Source of the DNA: CAJXUU01 sp963975265
GTDB taxonomy: Bacteria; Bacteroidota; Bacteroidia; Chitinophagales; Saprospiraceae
Assembly (NCBI GenBank): GCA_963975265.1
Contig: CAXBGT010000113.1
Span: forward strand, 1-18,659
Direction: 5' to 3'
DNA length: 18,659 nucleotides
Positions 7,225 through 13,494 of this stretch are shown here, in pieces. Numbering within the stretch: the first letter of the stretch is position 1; the number at the start of each line of letters is the position of its first letter. The translations under genes and the position numbers were made by a program. The notes beneath the pieces were generated by a model. It had not been told where the DNA came from, did no database searches, and saw only the letters and a list, made by a program, of their open reading frames with translations.

Positions 7225-7298
7225 GAGCCGTATGATGGGAGACTATCACGTACGGTTCTGTGAGAGGTTTGAGGTGAAATTCCTCTTACCTACTTGAC
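7225..7298 (+). ncRNA. Group II intron 3'-end fragment (domains V and VI)
   Basis: Bases 7225-7258 form a textbook 34-nt domain V. The lower helix starts GAGCCGTA (7225-7232) and pairs with TACGGTTC (7251-7258), carrying the catalytic AGC triad. It adds a T-G wobble, a 2-nt AC bulge (7248-7249), a 5-bp upper helix GATGG/CTATC and a GAGA (GNRA) tetraloop (7239-7242). Domain VI follows (AGG-GAGG with CCTC-CCT), with a candidate bulged A near 7288 and an end near CTACTTGAC. No intron-encoded reverse transcriptase or domains I-IV are upstream, where the broken toxin ends at 7191, so this is a non-mobile remnant. Confidence 0.85.
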
Positions 7299-7447
7299 CA
7301 ATAGGTATATCAATCTGTAAAATTGAATTAAATAATAAAACTGGATTCTGGAGACTTAATATGGGAAGATTGAGGGATTAAATTCATTTTACTAGATTAT
7401 CAATAACAAAATATTATTACATTAACATTAAACTAAAACTTAACATC
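7299..7447. other. Short AT-rich gap before the repeat protein gene
   Basis: No gene and no attC-like palindrome was seen between the intron remnant and the next start codon. It is AT-rich and probably carries the promoter of the 7448 gene. No clear TAnnTTTG element was identified. Confidence 0.4.
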
Positions 7448-8578
7448 GTGAGAAAATTTTCATTTGTATTTTACCTTATTCTATTTATTCCTTTTTTAGC
7501 AAATACCCAATCTGTAGAAATAACTGGATCTCTAAAAGTTTCTACAGCAGTGACCGATAATACAGCTGCTTTTGTTGTTGTTCGTCTTGCCGATGGAACA
7601 TTTGCTGTTAGAGATGCCTCTTCTTTTGGCGCTATAATTCCTGCCGGTGTTACTTTTGGAGAATTCCTATATTGGGATGGAACACAATGGGTAATAGGCT
7701 CTGATGAAGTAAAAATTGGAAGTAGTGCAGGAGAAAACTCACAAGGACAAAATGCGATCGCCATTGGAAATGGAGCAGGATTAGCCTCTCAAGGATCTAC
7801 TTCTATAGCTATCGGTCTAGATGCAGGAGCAAACTCACAAGGACTAAATGCGGTCGCCATTGGAAATAGAGCAGGATCAGCCTTGCAAGGATCTACTTCT
7901 ATAGCTATCGGTCGATATGCTGGCGAATTTGGTCAAAGTCCTGAGGCAGTGGCAATTGGAAATAGAGCAGGATCAGCCAATCAAGGATTTGCTTCTATAG
8001 CTATCGGTAAAGATGCTGGCATAACAAATCAAAGTTATGATGCAGTAGCAATTGGAATTGGAGCAGGATCAGCCAATCAAGGATCTACTTCTATAGCTAT
8101 CGGTCGAGATGCTGGCGATGATAGTCAAAGTCCTGACGCAGTGGCAATTGGAAATAGAGCAGGATCAGCTAATCAAGGATTTACTTCTATAGCTATCGGT
8201 CGACAGGCTGGCGAATTTGGTCAAAGTTCTGAGGCAGTGGCAATTGGAAATAGAGCAGGATCAGACAATCAAGGATTTGCTTCTATAGCTGTCGGTCTAG
8301 ATGCTGGCCAAACAAATCAAAGTTTTGATGCAGTAGCAATTGGAAATGGAGCAGGAGAAAACTCACAAGGAACTGCAGCGGTTGCTATAGGTGCTGGTGC
8401 TGGAAATACTGCTCAACACGATAATTCCATCATTATTAATGCCAGCGGAAATGATCTGAATTCTTCTGGAAGTGATGGGTTATTTATTAAGCCTATCAGG
8501 GGCGTCCCTCATGGACTAGGAGAGGGTGTCTTACATTATGATCCGACAACTGGCGAAATCACCTATAGTACTAATTAA
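7448..8578 (+). CDS. Exported YadA-head-like beta-roll repeat protein
   Basis: The 376-residue product begins at GTG with a clear signal peptide (MRKFSFVFYLILFIPFLANT). After a linker, about 15 repeats of 16 residues (from about residue 88 to 325) follow the pattern (A/S)-(I/V)-A-I-G-x-x-A-G-x-x-x-Q. They alternate in two types, so the super-repeat is 32 residues. This is the pattern of YadA/Hep_Hag head domains, which form left-handed parallel beta-rolls in trimeric adhesins. The C-terminus is not a YadA anchor or a T9SS domain. It reads SIIINASGNDLNSSGSDGLF, then LHYDPTTGEITYSTN, recalling tail regions of viral and phage fibre-like proteins. It is probably a surface or secreted structural or adhesive protein; how it is attached is not visible. 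Confidence 0.75.
   Translation: MRKFSFVFYLILFIPFLANTQSVEITGSLKVSTAVTDNTAAFVVVRLADGTFAVRDASSFGAIIPAGVTFGEFLYWDGTQWVIGSDEVKIGSSAGENSQGQNAIAIGNGAGLASQGSTSIAIGLDAGANSQGLNAVAIGNRAGSALQGSTSIAIGRYAGEFGQSPEAVAIGNRAGSANQGFASIAIGKDAGITNQSYDAVAIGIGAGSANQGSTSIAIGRDAGDDSQSPDAVAIGNRAGSANQGFTSIAIGRQAGEFGQSSEAVAIGNRAGSDNQGFASIAVGLDAGQTNQSFDAVAIGNGAGENSQGTAAVAIGAGAGNTAQHDNSIIINASGNDLNSSGSDGLFIKPIRGVPHGLGEGVLHYDPTTGEITYSTN
7709..8410 (+). repeat. Tandem DNA repeats of about 48/96 bp inside the beta-roll gene
   Basis: The protein repeats are also strongly conserved in DNA. The segment GCAGTGGCAATTGGAAATAG recurs near 7946, 8140 and 8236 (spacings about 192 and 96 bases). The stretch CTTCTATAGCTATCGGT recurs at about 96-base steps. 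High DNA identity suggests recent expansion or gene conversion, so copy number could vary between strains. Confidence 0.85.
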
Positions 8579-8694
8579 TTGAGTTCTGAGGAAGTTTTAG
8601 AAACTAAGTAATAAATTATTATTGATTTATTATTAGAAAATAATGTAACTAGATGTAGCCTTAATAAAATTTATGCAGACGTAAAAGTGCCAGC
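8579..8694. other. Short gap after the repeat-protein gene
   Basis: No gene seen. TAATAAATTATTATTGATT and a nearby partial repeat of TTATTATTA (about 8608-8636) form a weak AT-only inverted repeat before the palindrome cluster. Confidence 0.3.
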
Positions 8695-8760
8695 ACCTAA
8701 CAAGCGATAAATAAGCATAACTTCCTATCGTTGTTACGCTTCTTATCGCAACCGTTATGA
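8695..8760 (+). repeat. attC-like imperfect palindrome F1
   Basis: The left box is CCTAAC (to 8701) and the right box is GTTATG (8754-8759). The stem pairs GCGATAA (8704-8710) with TTATCGC (8743-8749), AAGC with GCTT, and TAAC (8718-8721) with GTTA (8733-8736). The left arm has AT where the right arm has one C, giving one extra base on the left. Confidence 0.6.
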
Positions 8761-8800
8761 TAGAATTCCTCCGCTGCGCTCCGAAATTCCATCATAACGG
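8752..8800 (+). repeat. Palindrome F2 overlapping F1 and F3
   Basis: CCGTTATGAT (8752-8761) pairs perfectly with ATCATAACGG (8791-8800), followed inside by GAATT/AATTC. Its left arm contains the right GTTATG box of F1, and its right arm contains the left CATAAC box of F3. It may therefore simply be the two opposite boxes facing each other around a very short spacer. Confidence 0.55.
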
Positions 8801-8897
8801 CCTCCGGGCAAACCCGTGTTATGTGAAGATGCCTCCGCTATGCTACGGTAAAGTCGCTATCGCTCCCAACTCCACATATCCCGAAGGCCGTTAGTCT
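8791..8897 (+). repeat. attC-like imperfect palindrome F3
   Basis: The outer arms TAACGGCCT (8795-8803) and AGGCCGTTA (8885-8893) are perfectly complementary, with AAC left and GTT right. Inside, CGGG (8805-8808) pairs with CCCG (8880-8883), and TATGTG (8820-8825) pairs with CACATA (8873-8878). It is longer than the other sites (about 105 bp) and precedes the higB remnant. Confidence 0.55.
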
Positions 8898-8976
8898 CCA
8901 ACAGTAAAGAAGGAGAAACTAAAACATTCCATTTAGTAGAATTAAATTCCATATACTTGCTTTGTAAATTTATTGG

Positions 8977-9270
8977 ATGCGAGTTGTTACACCATGGAAA
9001 TTAGAGGAGTATGCGGAAAAAGAACCTTCGTCAAAAATACCATTACTACATTGGTATGAAATAGTCAAGTAGGCTAATTGGAATAATATCAATGATATAA
9101 GAAATGATTTTCGAACTGTAGATTATGTTGGAAGCAACAGGTATGTATTTGATATCAAAGGAAACGATTATAGATTAGTAGCTATTGTAATTTTGGCATC
9201 TAGAAAAGTTTATATAAGATTTTTTGGAACTCATAAAGAATATGATAAAGTTAATGCAAAGGGAATATAG
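8977..9270 (+). pseudogene. higB: HigB-family toxin interrupted by an in-frame TAG at codon 32
   Basis: The frame from ATG 8977 reads MRVVTPWKLEEYAEKEPS, then LLHWYEIVK, then TAG (9070-9072). It continues as ANWNNINDIRNDFRTVDYVG, then NRYVFDIKGNDYRLVA and YIRFFGTHKEYDKVNAKGI, to the TAG at 9268-9270. NDFRTVDYVG...VFDIKGNDYRL...VYIRFFGTHKEYDK is the HigB mRNA-interferase signature, and the full length of 97 codons is normal. Family members usually have Lys in the YEEVKKAxW region, so the TAG probably replaces a Lys or Gln codon. Only this one codon is broken. The antitoxin gene follows 6 bases later. Confidence 0.8.
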
Positions 9271-9276
9271 AATATT

Positions 9277-9630
9277 ATGACTAATTCAGAATACAAAAAG
9301 AAGTCGAAAAGGTTGGAAGATTTACTCAAACAAATGACTAATGAAGGAGAATTGAGTAAGTTAAATGAGAAAGAAATGGATAAGATTTCAGATGAAATAG
9401 CTTTATACGAAGATGAAAATTATGCATTTGAGGCAAGTAACCTCGTAGAAATGATAGAGTTAAGGATGTGTCAGAGGAAATTGAAGCAAAAGGACGTGGC
9501 TAAAATCCTTGGAACAACTCCATCACGTATTAGTGAAATTATTAACGGTAAAAGAGGATTGACTATTGATTTGGCTAGAGGTTTATACACAAAACTTAAT
9601 ATTGACCCAGAATTAATTCTAACAGCTTAA
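9277..9630 (+). CDS. higA: HigA-type antitoxin with XRE helix-turn-helix
   Basis: The 117-residue protein has a charged helical N-terminal part (about 1-50) and a C-terminal XRE-family helix-turn-helix (about 55-112): KQKDVAKILGTTPSRISEII is the HTH and NGKRGLTIDLARGLYTKL completes it. HigA binds HigB and represses the operon. The toxin-first order and 6-base spacing are typical of higBA. An attC-like palindrome starts about 10 bases after the stop codon, making higBA plus palindrome a compact cassette-like unit. Confidence 0.85.
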   Translation: MTNSEYKKKSKRLEDLLKQMTNEGELSKLNEKEMDKISDEIALYEDENYAFEASNLVEMIELRMCQRKLKQKDVAKILGTTPSRISEIINGKRGLTIDLARGLYTKLNIDPELILTA

Positions 9631-9639
9631 AAAGACGTA

Positions 9640-9713
9640 GGCTAACACTGAGGCACTGAGTATGATGGAATCTTCCTTTTAGTGAGACTCCACATACTCT
9701 TGGATGTTAGCGA
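9640..9713 (+). repeat. attC-like imperfect palindrome G (perfect GCTAACA/TGTTAGC boxes)
   Basis: GCTAACA (9641-9647) is exactly complementary to TGTTAGC (9705-9711). The central stem is GAGTATG (9658-9664) with CATACTC (9693-9699), a single unpaired A at 9665 in the left arm, then TGGA (9666-9669) with TCCA (9689-9692). This is the best attC candidate in the window. The next gene begins about 40 bases after the right box. Confidence 0.7.
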
Positions 9714-9750
9714 AAATGAAGAGAAAACGAAAGAACTGAACTCTAAATAA

Positions 9751-10116
9751 ATGAAAATTATAGTAGGAATATTCTCAAGTATTATAATTGGCTTAATGCT
9801 TCTGGTTATAATGCCTTACTTAAATGACTATTTGCAATCAACCAAATTCGATTCAGAAAAATGGATTCTGTCTCAAAAAGAAACTGAGAGCAATGAGCAG
9901 CTTAGGTGGAGCATGAGAAGAGACTTACTTAAGAATTATCATCTCAAGGAGAAATCGAAAGAAGAGATTTTTAAATTACTTGGTAAACTAACAAATGAAT
10001 TTGGAAATAAAATCTATTATAATCTCGGTCCAGCTACTATTGGAATCAATATGGGAACGTTAGAAATAGAATTCCAGAATAATAAAGTTAAGATATACCG
10101 AATTTTTAGCGGATAA
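9751..10116 (+). CDS. Small membrane-anchored protein, BamE/SmpA-like fold suspected
   Basis: The 121-residue protein has one N-terminal membrane segment or uncleaved signal (IIVGIFSSIIIGLMLLVIMPYL). The soluble part has RWSMRRDLLKNYHLKEKSKE, then IFKLLGK, then IYYNLGPATIGINMGTLEIE and a final KVKIYRI strand. The order, a helix with KSKEEIFKLLG followed by YxLG and beta-strands, resembles the small lipoprotein-like BamE/SmpA fold seen in many hypothetical proteins. No lipobox is visible and the function is unknown. It is the last + strand gene of the cassette-like series. Confidence 0.6.
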   Translation: MKIIVGIFSSIIIGLMLLVIMPYLNDYLQSTKFDSEKWILSQKETESNEQLRWSMRRDLLKNYHLKEKSKEEIFKLLGKLTNEFGNKIYYNLGPATIGINMGTLEIEFQNNKVKIYRIFSG

Positions 10117-10126
10117 ATGAAACGCA

Positions 10127-10191
10127 TAGTAACATTGTGTGTCCATGTCAGACGTCCTTTGTTCGTCCGTCAGGTACACTTGACGGTTCAT
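10127..10191 (+). repeat. attC-like imperfect palindrome H (weak)
   Basis: The left AGTAAC (10128-10133) and right GGTTCA (10185-10190) give AAC and GTT boxes. The stem has GTGT/ACAC (10139-10142 with 10176-10179), CC/GG, and GACG (10151-10154) with CGTC (10164-10167), separated by unpaired bases. It is the last palindrome before the chromosomal E1 gene and may be the array end. Confidence 0.45.
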
Positions 10192-10264
10192 AATCCAAAA
10201 GAGTAACATAAACAACCTCTCAAGCAAAACCCTAAACAGCCTTTGTTAAACAAATACATGAAAC

Positions 10265-12670
10265 CTACCAAAACCTATCTGGCTCATAAGCCCTCATTAT
10301 TTCCATTACCTCATCGAATATATCTTCTGGTCCAGGTTTGGTGAAGTAATCACCATCTGATCCAAACGGAGGTCTGTGTTCCCAAGCACTTATTGTCACT
10401 GGAGGTGCATCAAGATATTGATATCCGCCTTGTGTTTCCAGTACTTCTTTCATCATAAAAGCGGTTGCTCCACCTGGCATGTCTTCGTCTAAAAATATAA
10501 TTTTGTTTGTTTTTTTGAGAGATTCTACGATCGAGTGTTCTAGGTCAAAAGGAAGAAGAGATTGTACATCGATCAACTCGATGGATACTCCTGTTTTTTC
10601 TAACATTTTGATTCCTTTCTCGGCTTCCCTAACACATGAACCGTATGTCACTATTGTGATGTCAGTACCTTCTTGAAGAACTTCGGGTACACCAAGAGGA
10701 AGCGTATATTCTCCTAAGTTGTCAGGTAATGTTTCTTTGAGTCTGTATCCGTTTAGGCATTCTATAACGATAGCTGGATCATCAGCTTGTAGTAGCGTAT
10801 TATAGAATCCCACTGCTTGTACCATATTTCTAGGTGTAAGAATATACATTCCTCTAAGAGAATTGATCATCATTCCCAACGGAGACCCTGCATGCCATAC
10901 ACCTTCTAGTCTATGTCCACGAGTTCTTATTATAGCGGGTGCTTTTTGTATGCCATTACTTCTATACCTTAACGTTGCAAGATCATCTGAAAGAGGTGAT
11001 AAACCATATAATAAGTAATCTAAATATTGAATCTCTGCAACAGGCCTTAAACCCCTCATTGCAGTACCAATCGCCATTCCCATAATAGACCACTCACGGA
11101 TTCCTGTGTCGAAAACTCGGTGCTCTCCATATTTCTCTTGGAGACCAGCGAATCCTTGATTTACATCTCCGATTTTACCTACATCCTCACCGAAACCGAT
11201 CATGTTAGGATACTTGTCTAGAGCTATATCGAAGAATGAATTGATGATCTGATATCCATTCAGATTTTTAGAACTCTCGCTATATTCAGCGGGAACTGCA
11301 GGTATATTTACAGCAGCAGTATCAGAACTACTGTAAAGATGCGTATGATATTTTTCATTGGCAGATTCAAAAGAATCATCTAGGAAGGACTGTAAATCTT
11401 CAGGCGTTTTACCTGTTTCTACCAGCATATGTTGCTTTAAGATTCTTGCATTTTTAACAACATCACTGTACACAGGATTTAATAATGTATTTAGATCCTT
11501 TTCTAAAGCGACTACAGATTCAGACTTATCTACTATTGAAGTATAGATTGCTAATAGATTCTTAACGGTCTCTTTTACTGGAGCTGCATATGTATTCCAA
11601 GCATTTGTTCTGCCTTCTTTAGCATCATTTGCAGCTTTTTCTTTTATAATATCTAACTCTTCTTGAGTTGCCAATTCATTTTTAAGAATCCACTCTTCGA
11701 ATTTCACATTACAATCGTATTCTTTTTCCCACTGCAATCTTTCTTTTGACTTATATCTTTCATGAGAACCAGAAGTAGAGTGACCTTGCGGTTGAGTTAA
11801 CTCTTGCACATGGATAAGTGCAGGTCTACTTTCTTTTCTTACTTTTTCTGTCACTTTTTCGAACACAGCACATAAGGCAGGGTAGTTCCATCCTTTTACA
11901 GTGTATATGAGCATTCCATCGCCAGACTCATCGACAAGGAAACCCTCCATTGCACGAGAGATACTCCCTTTTGTTGTTTGTTTGGCCACAGGTACTGATA
12001 TTCCATAGCCATCATCCCACACGCAAGCAATCAACGGTACTCTGTTTACCGTAGCTGCATTCATAGATTCCCAAAATGGACCTTCTGAAGTACTTGCATC
12101 ACCTATTGTACAGAATATTACTTCCTTCCCTTCATTGGTAAGTGTGTCTTTATGAGGAAAATCTGGACCTTTTCGAAACAGTGATGAAGCATGAGCTAAT
12201 CCAAGTCCTCTTGCCATTTGGCCGCCTGTACATGAAATATCAGATGAAACATTATATAGGTCCTTTAAAGGTAGCCAATTGTCATCAGAATCAATAGTTG
12301 GAGTAGCATAGTGGCTATTCATTTGTCTCCCCCCTGAGAAAGGATCATTTTCAGTATCTGCATATAATTGAGCAAAAAATTGTTCAATAGAACATTCACC
12401 GATTCCAAACATGAAGGTCTGATCTCTATAATATCCAGATCTCCAATCCCCTTTTTTGAATACGCGAGCCATGGCGATCTGCGGTAACTCTTTTCCATCA
12501 CCCAGGATACCAAACTTGGCTTTACCGGTGAGCACCTCTTTTCGGCCAATTAAGCTAACTTCTCGACTCATCACAACAGTATAGAAATCTTGAAGCACTT
12601 CTTCTCTAAATTTTGAGGATTTAGGTCCTTCGTCCGAATTAGCTGTAATGTCTTTTACTTCACTGTTCAT
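10265..12670 (-). CDS. 2-oxoacid dehydrogenase E1, fused alpha and beta subunits (branched-chain/pyruvate type)
   Basis: The product is 801 residues from ATG at 12670. A TTG three codons upstream extends the frame but is unlikely. The alpha part (about residues 20-400) has the thiamine-diphosphate motif GDAST near residue 190, ending in NAATVNRVPLIACVWDDGYG. The beta part (about 475-801) has GFGEDVGKIGDVNQGFAGLQ, the VAEIQYLDYLLYG region and a transketolase C-terminal domain (VPEVLQEGTDITIVTYGS). E1 decarboxylates a 2-oxoacid and passes the acyl group to E2 lipoamide. Fused alpha-beta E1 proteins of about 650-800 residues are common in Bacteroidota. Whether the substrate is pyruvate or branched-chain 2-oxoacids is not clear, since no E2 or E3 gene is in the window. 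It converges on the cassette-like array. Confidence 0.88.
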   Translation of the reverse strand: MNSEVKDITANSDEGPKSSKFREEVLQDFYTVVMSREVSLIGRKEVLTGKAKFGILGDGKELPQIAMARVFKKGDWRSGYYRDQTFMFGIGECSIEQFFAQLYADTENDPFSGGRQMNSHYATPTIDSDDNWLPLKDLYNVSSDISCTGGQMARGLGLAHASSLFRKGPDFPHKDTLTNEGKEVIFCTIGDASTSEGPFWESMNAATVNRVPLIACVWDDGYGISVPVAKQTTKGSISRAMEGFLVDESGDGMLIYTVKGWNYPALCAVFEKVTEKVRKESRPALIHVQELTQPQGHSTSGSHERYKSKERLQWEKEYDCNVKFEEWILKNELATQEELDIIKEKAANDAKEGRTNAWNTYAAPVKETVKNLLAIYTSIVDKSESVVALEKDLNTLLNPVYSDVVKNARILKQHMLVETGKTPEDLQSFLDDSFESANEKYHTHLYSSSDTAAVNIPAVPAEYSESSKNLNGYQIINSFFDIALDKYPNMIGFGEDVGKIGDVNQGFAGLQEKYGEHRVFDTGIREWSIMGMAIGTAMRGLRPVAEIQYLDYLLYGLSPLSDDLATLRYRSNGIQKAPAIIRTRGHRLEGVWHAGSPLGMMINSLRGMYILTPRNMVQAVGFYNTLLQADDPAIVIECLNGYRLKETLPDNLGEYTLPLGVPEVLQEGTDITIVTYGSCVREAEKGIKMLEKTGVSIELIDVQSLLPFDLEHSIVESLKKTNKIIFLDEDMPGGATAFMMKEVLETQGGYQYLDAPPVTISAWEHRPPFGSDGDYFTKPGPEDIFDEVMEIMRAYEPDRFW

Positions 12671-12900
12671 AATTCTCAAGGTTAGAGTTACTTAATAGAA
12701 AAATATACGTCCTAATAATACAGGTATTAAGGAGTATTTATTGCAGGCCTGCGAAATTACAAAAGATTGTTCGTATTTGTGTTCAATCTTAAGGTGATTT
12801 TCTAATAAAATTTGGTCATTGTTAGCAGGTGACATTTCCGGTTAACACATGTTTAACAACACGGCATGATATATGAACTAGAAAATCCGATATAAATACC

Positions 12901-12908
12901 TATTTTTG
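12901..12908 (+). promoter_or_regulatory. Bacteroidota-type -7 element upstream of the DUF1573 gene
   Basis: TATTTTTG fits TAnnTTTG and lies 40 bases before the ATG at 12948. A clear -33 TTTG partner was not found at the usual spacing. Confidence 0.4.
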
Positions 12909-12947
12909 TATTACTAGATTAAAAATAAACTTAAAAATTAAATATCA

Positions 12948-13433
12948 ATGAAAAAATTATTCCTTTTATCATTTATTTTTGCTGCCTTCAGCATGGTGGC
13001 AGTAGCGCAATCTACTGGACAGGCTACTCCGACAAAAATTGAAGAAGCTGCACCTAAAACAGGAGGTCCAATTATGTCTCTAGAGTCAAATACTGTTGAC
13101 TACGGAACGTTGAAGCAACATGGTGAGCCATTAAGAAAAGTTAGTTTTACTAATACTGGTACTGAACCATTAGTAATAAAGAATGCAAGAGGATCTTGTG
13201 GATGTACTGTTCCTACTTGGCCAAAAGAGCCAATTCTACCAGGTGCAAGTGCTGATATCGAAATCAGATATGCAACCAACAGATTAGGTAAAATCAACAA
13301 AACTGTAAAAATTACTACGAACGAAGGTGGAGATCCACACGTAATTAAAGTAATAGGAAATATATTGAAGCCAGAAGAAGATGAGGCTGTACCTGCAAGT
13401 GCACCTAGCATTCTAAGTGGAGGAGATAACTAA
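12948..13433 (+). CDS. Exported DUF1573-domain protein
   Basis: The 161-residue product has a signal peptide (KKLFLLSFIFAAFSMVAVAQ) and one DUF1573 domain (about residues 44-143): VDYGTLKQHGEPLRKVSFTN, then NARGSCGCTVPTWPKEPI, PGASADIEIRYATNRLG and KINKTVKITTNEG. This Ig-like beta-sandwich domain is very common in Bacteroidota exported proteins. Its function is unknown. The conserved GSCGCT cysteines are present. A short Ala/Pro-rich tail follows. It is a single-gene unit with its own promoter element and a strong terminator after it. Confidence 0.88.
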   Translation: MKKLFLLSFIFAAFSMVAVAQSTGQATPTKIEEAAPKTGGPIMSLESNTVDYGTLKQHGEPLRKVSFTNTGTEPLVIKNARGSCGCTVPTWPKEPILPGASADIEIRYATNRLGKINKTVKITTNEGGDPHVIKVIGNILKPEEDEAVPASAPSILSGGDN

Positions 13434-13460
13434 GAAGTAATTTTCTTAAAAATCTATCGA

Positions 13461-13494
13461 AAAGGCTTTCTTGTAATGAGGAAGCCTTTTTTTG
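13461..13494 (+). terminator. Rho-independent terminator after the DUF1573 gene
   Basis: AAAGGCTTTC (13461-13470) pairs with GGAAGCCTTT (about 13480-13489, one G-T wobble), followed by a run of T. It starts 27 bases after the stop codon. Confidence 0.8.

Larger units (their letters stand above)
108..10200 (+). mobile_element. Putative integron gene-cassette array (CALIN-like), no integrase in window
   Basis: Every convincing gene in this stretch is on the + strand. The genes have unrelated functions, occur singly or in tight pairs, and include two toxin-antitoxin pairs, the usual stabilising cargo of sedentary chromosomal integrons. Imperfect palindromes of about 65 to 110 bp follow most genes (near 1337, 2316, 3657, 4841, 6305, 8695, 8791, 9640 and 10127). 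The clearest have outer boxes ending in AAC on the left and starting with GTT on the right, with an extra base in the left arm of the stem, as known for attC (59-base elements). The array ends at a convergent housekeeping gene at 10265. What is seen is palindromes, orientation and cargo. That this is an integron is inference, because no tyrosine-recombinase integrase or attI is visible. The alternative is a lineage-specific family of intergenic palindromic repeats. Confidence 0.6.

Noticed and set aside
7709..8410. CRISPR array suggested by regular repeats
   Set aside because: The repeats are in frame within a protein with a signal peptide, and the spacers are not unique sequence.
6889..9270. 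TAG reassigned to an amino acid in this organism
   Set aside because: TAG is used as the normal stop in the C45 and methyltransferase genes, and long core genes show no internal TAG.
10479..10676. Open frame on the + strand opposite the E1 gene
   Set aside because: It lies wholly inside a well-supported gene on the other strand and has no recognisable domain.
13100..13411. 103-codon frame on the - strand opposite the DUF1573 gene
   Set aside because: It is an antisense shadow of a strong exported-protein gene and has no domain or start signal.
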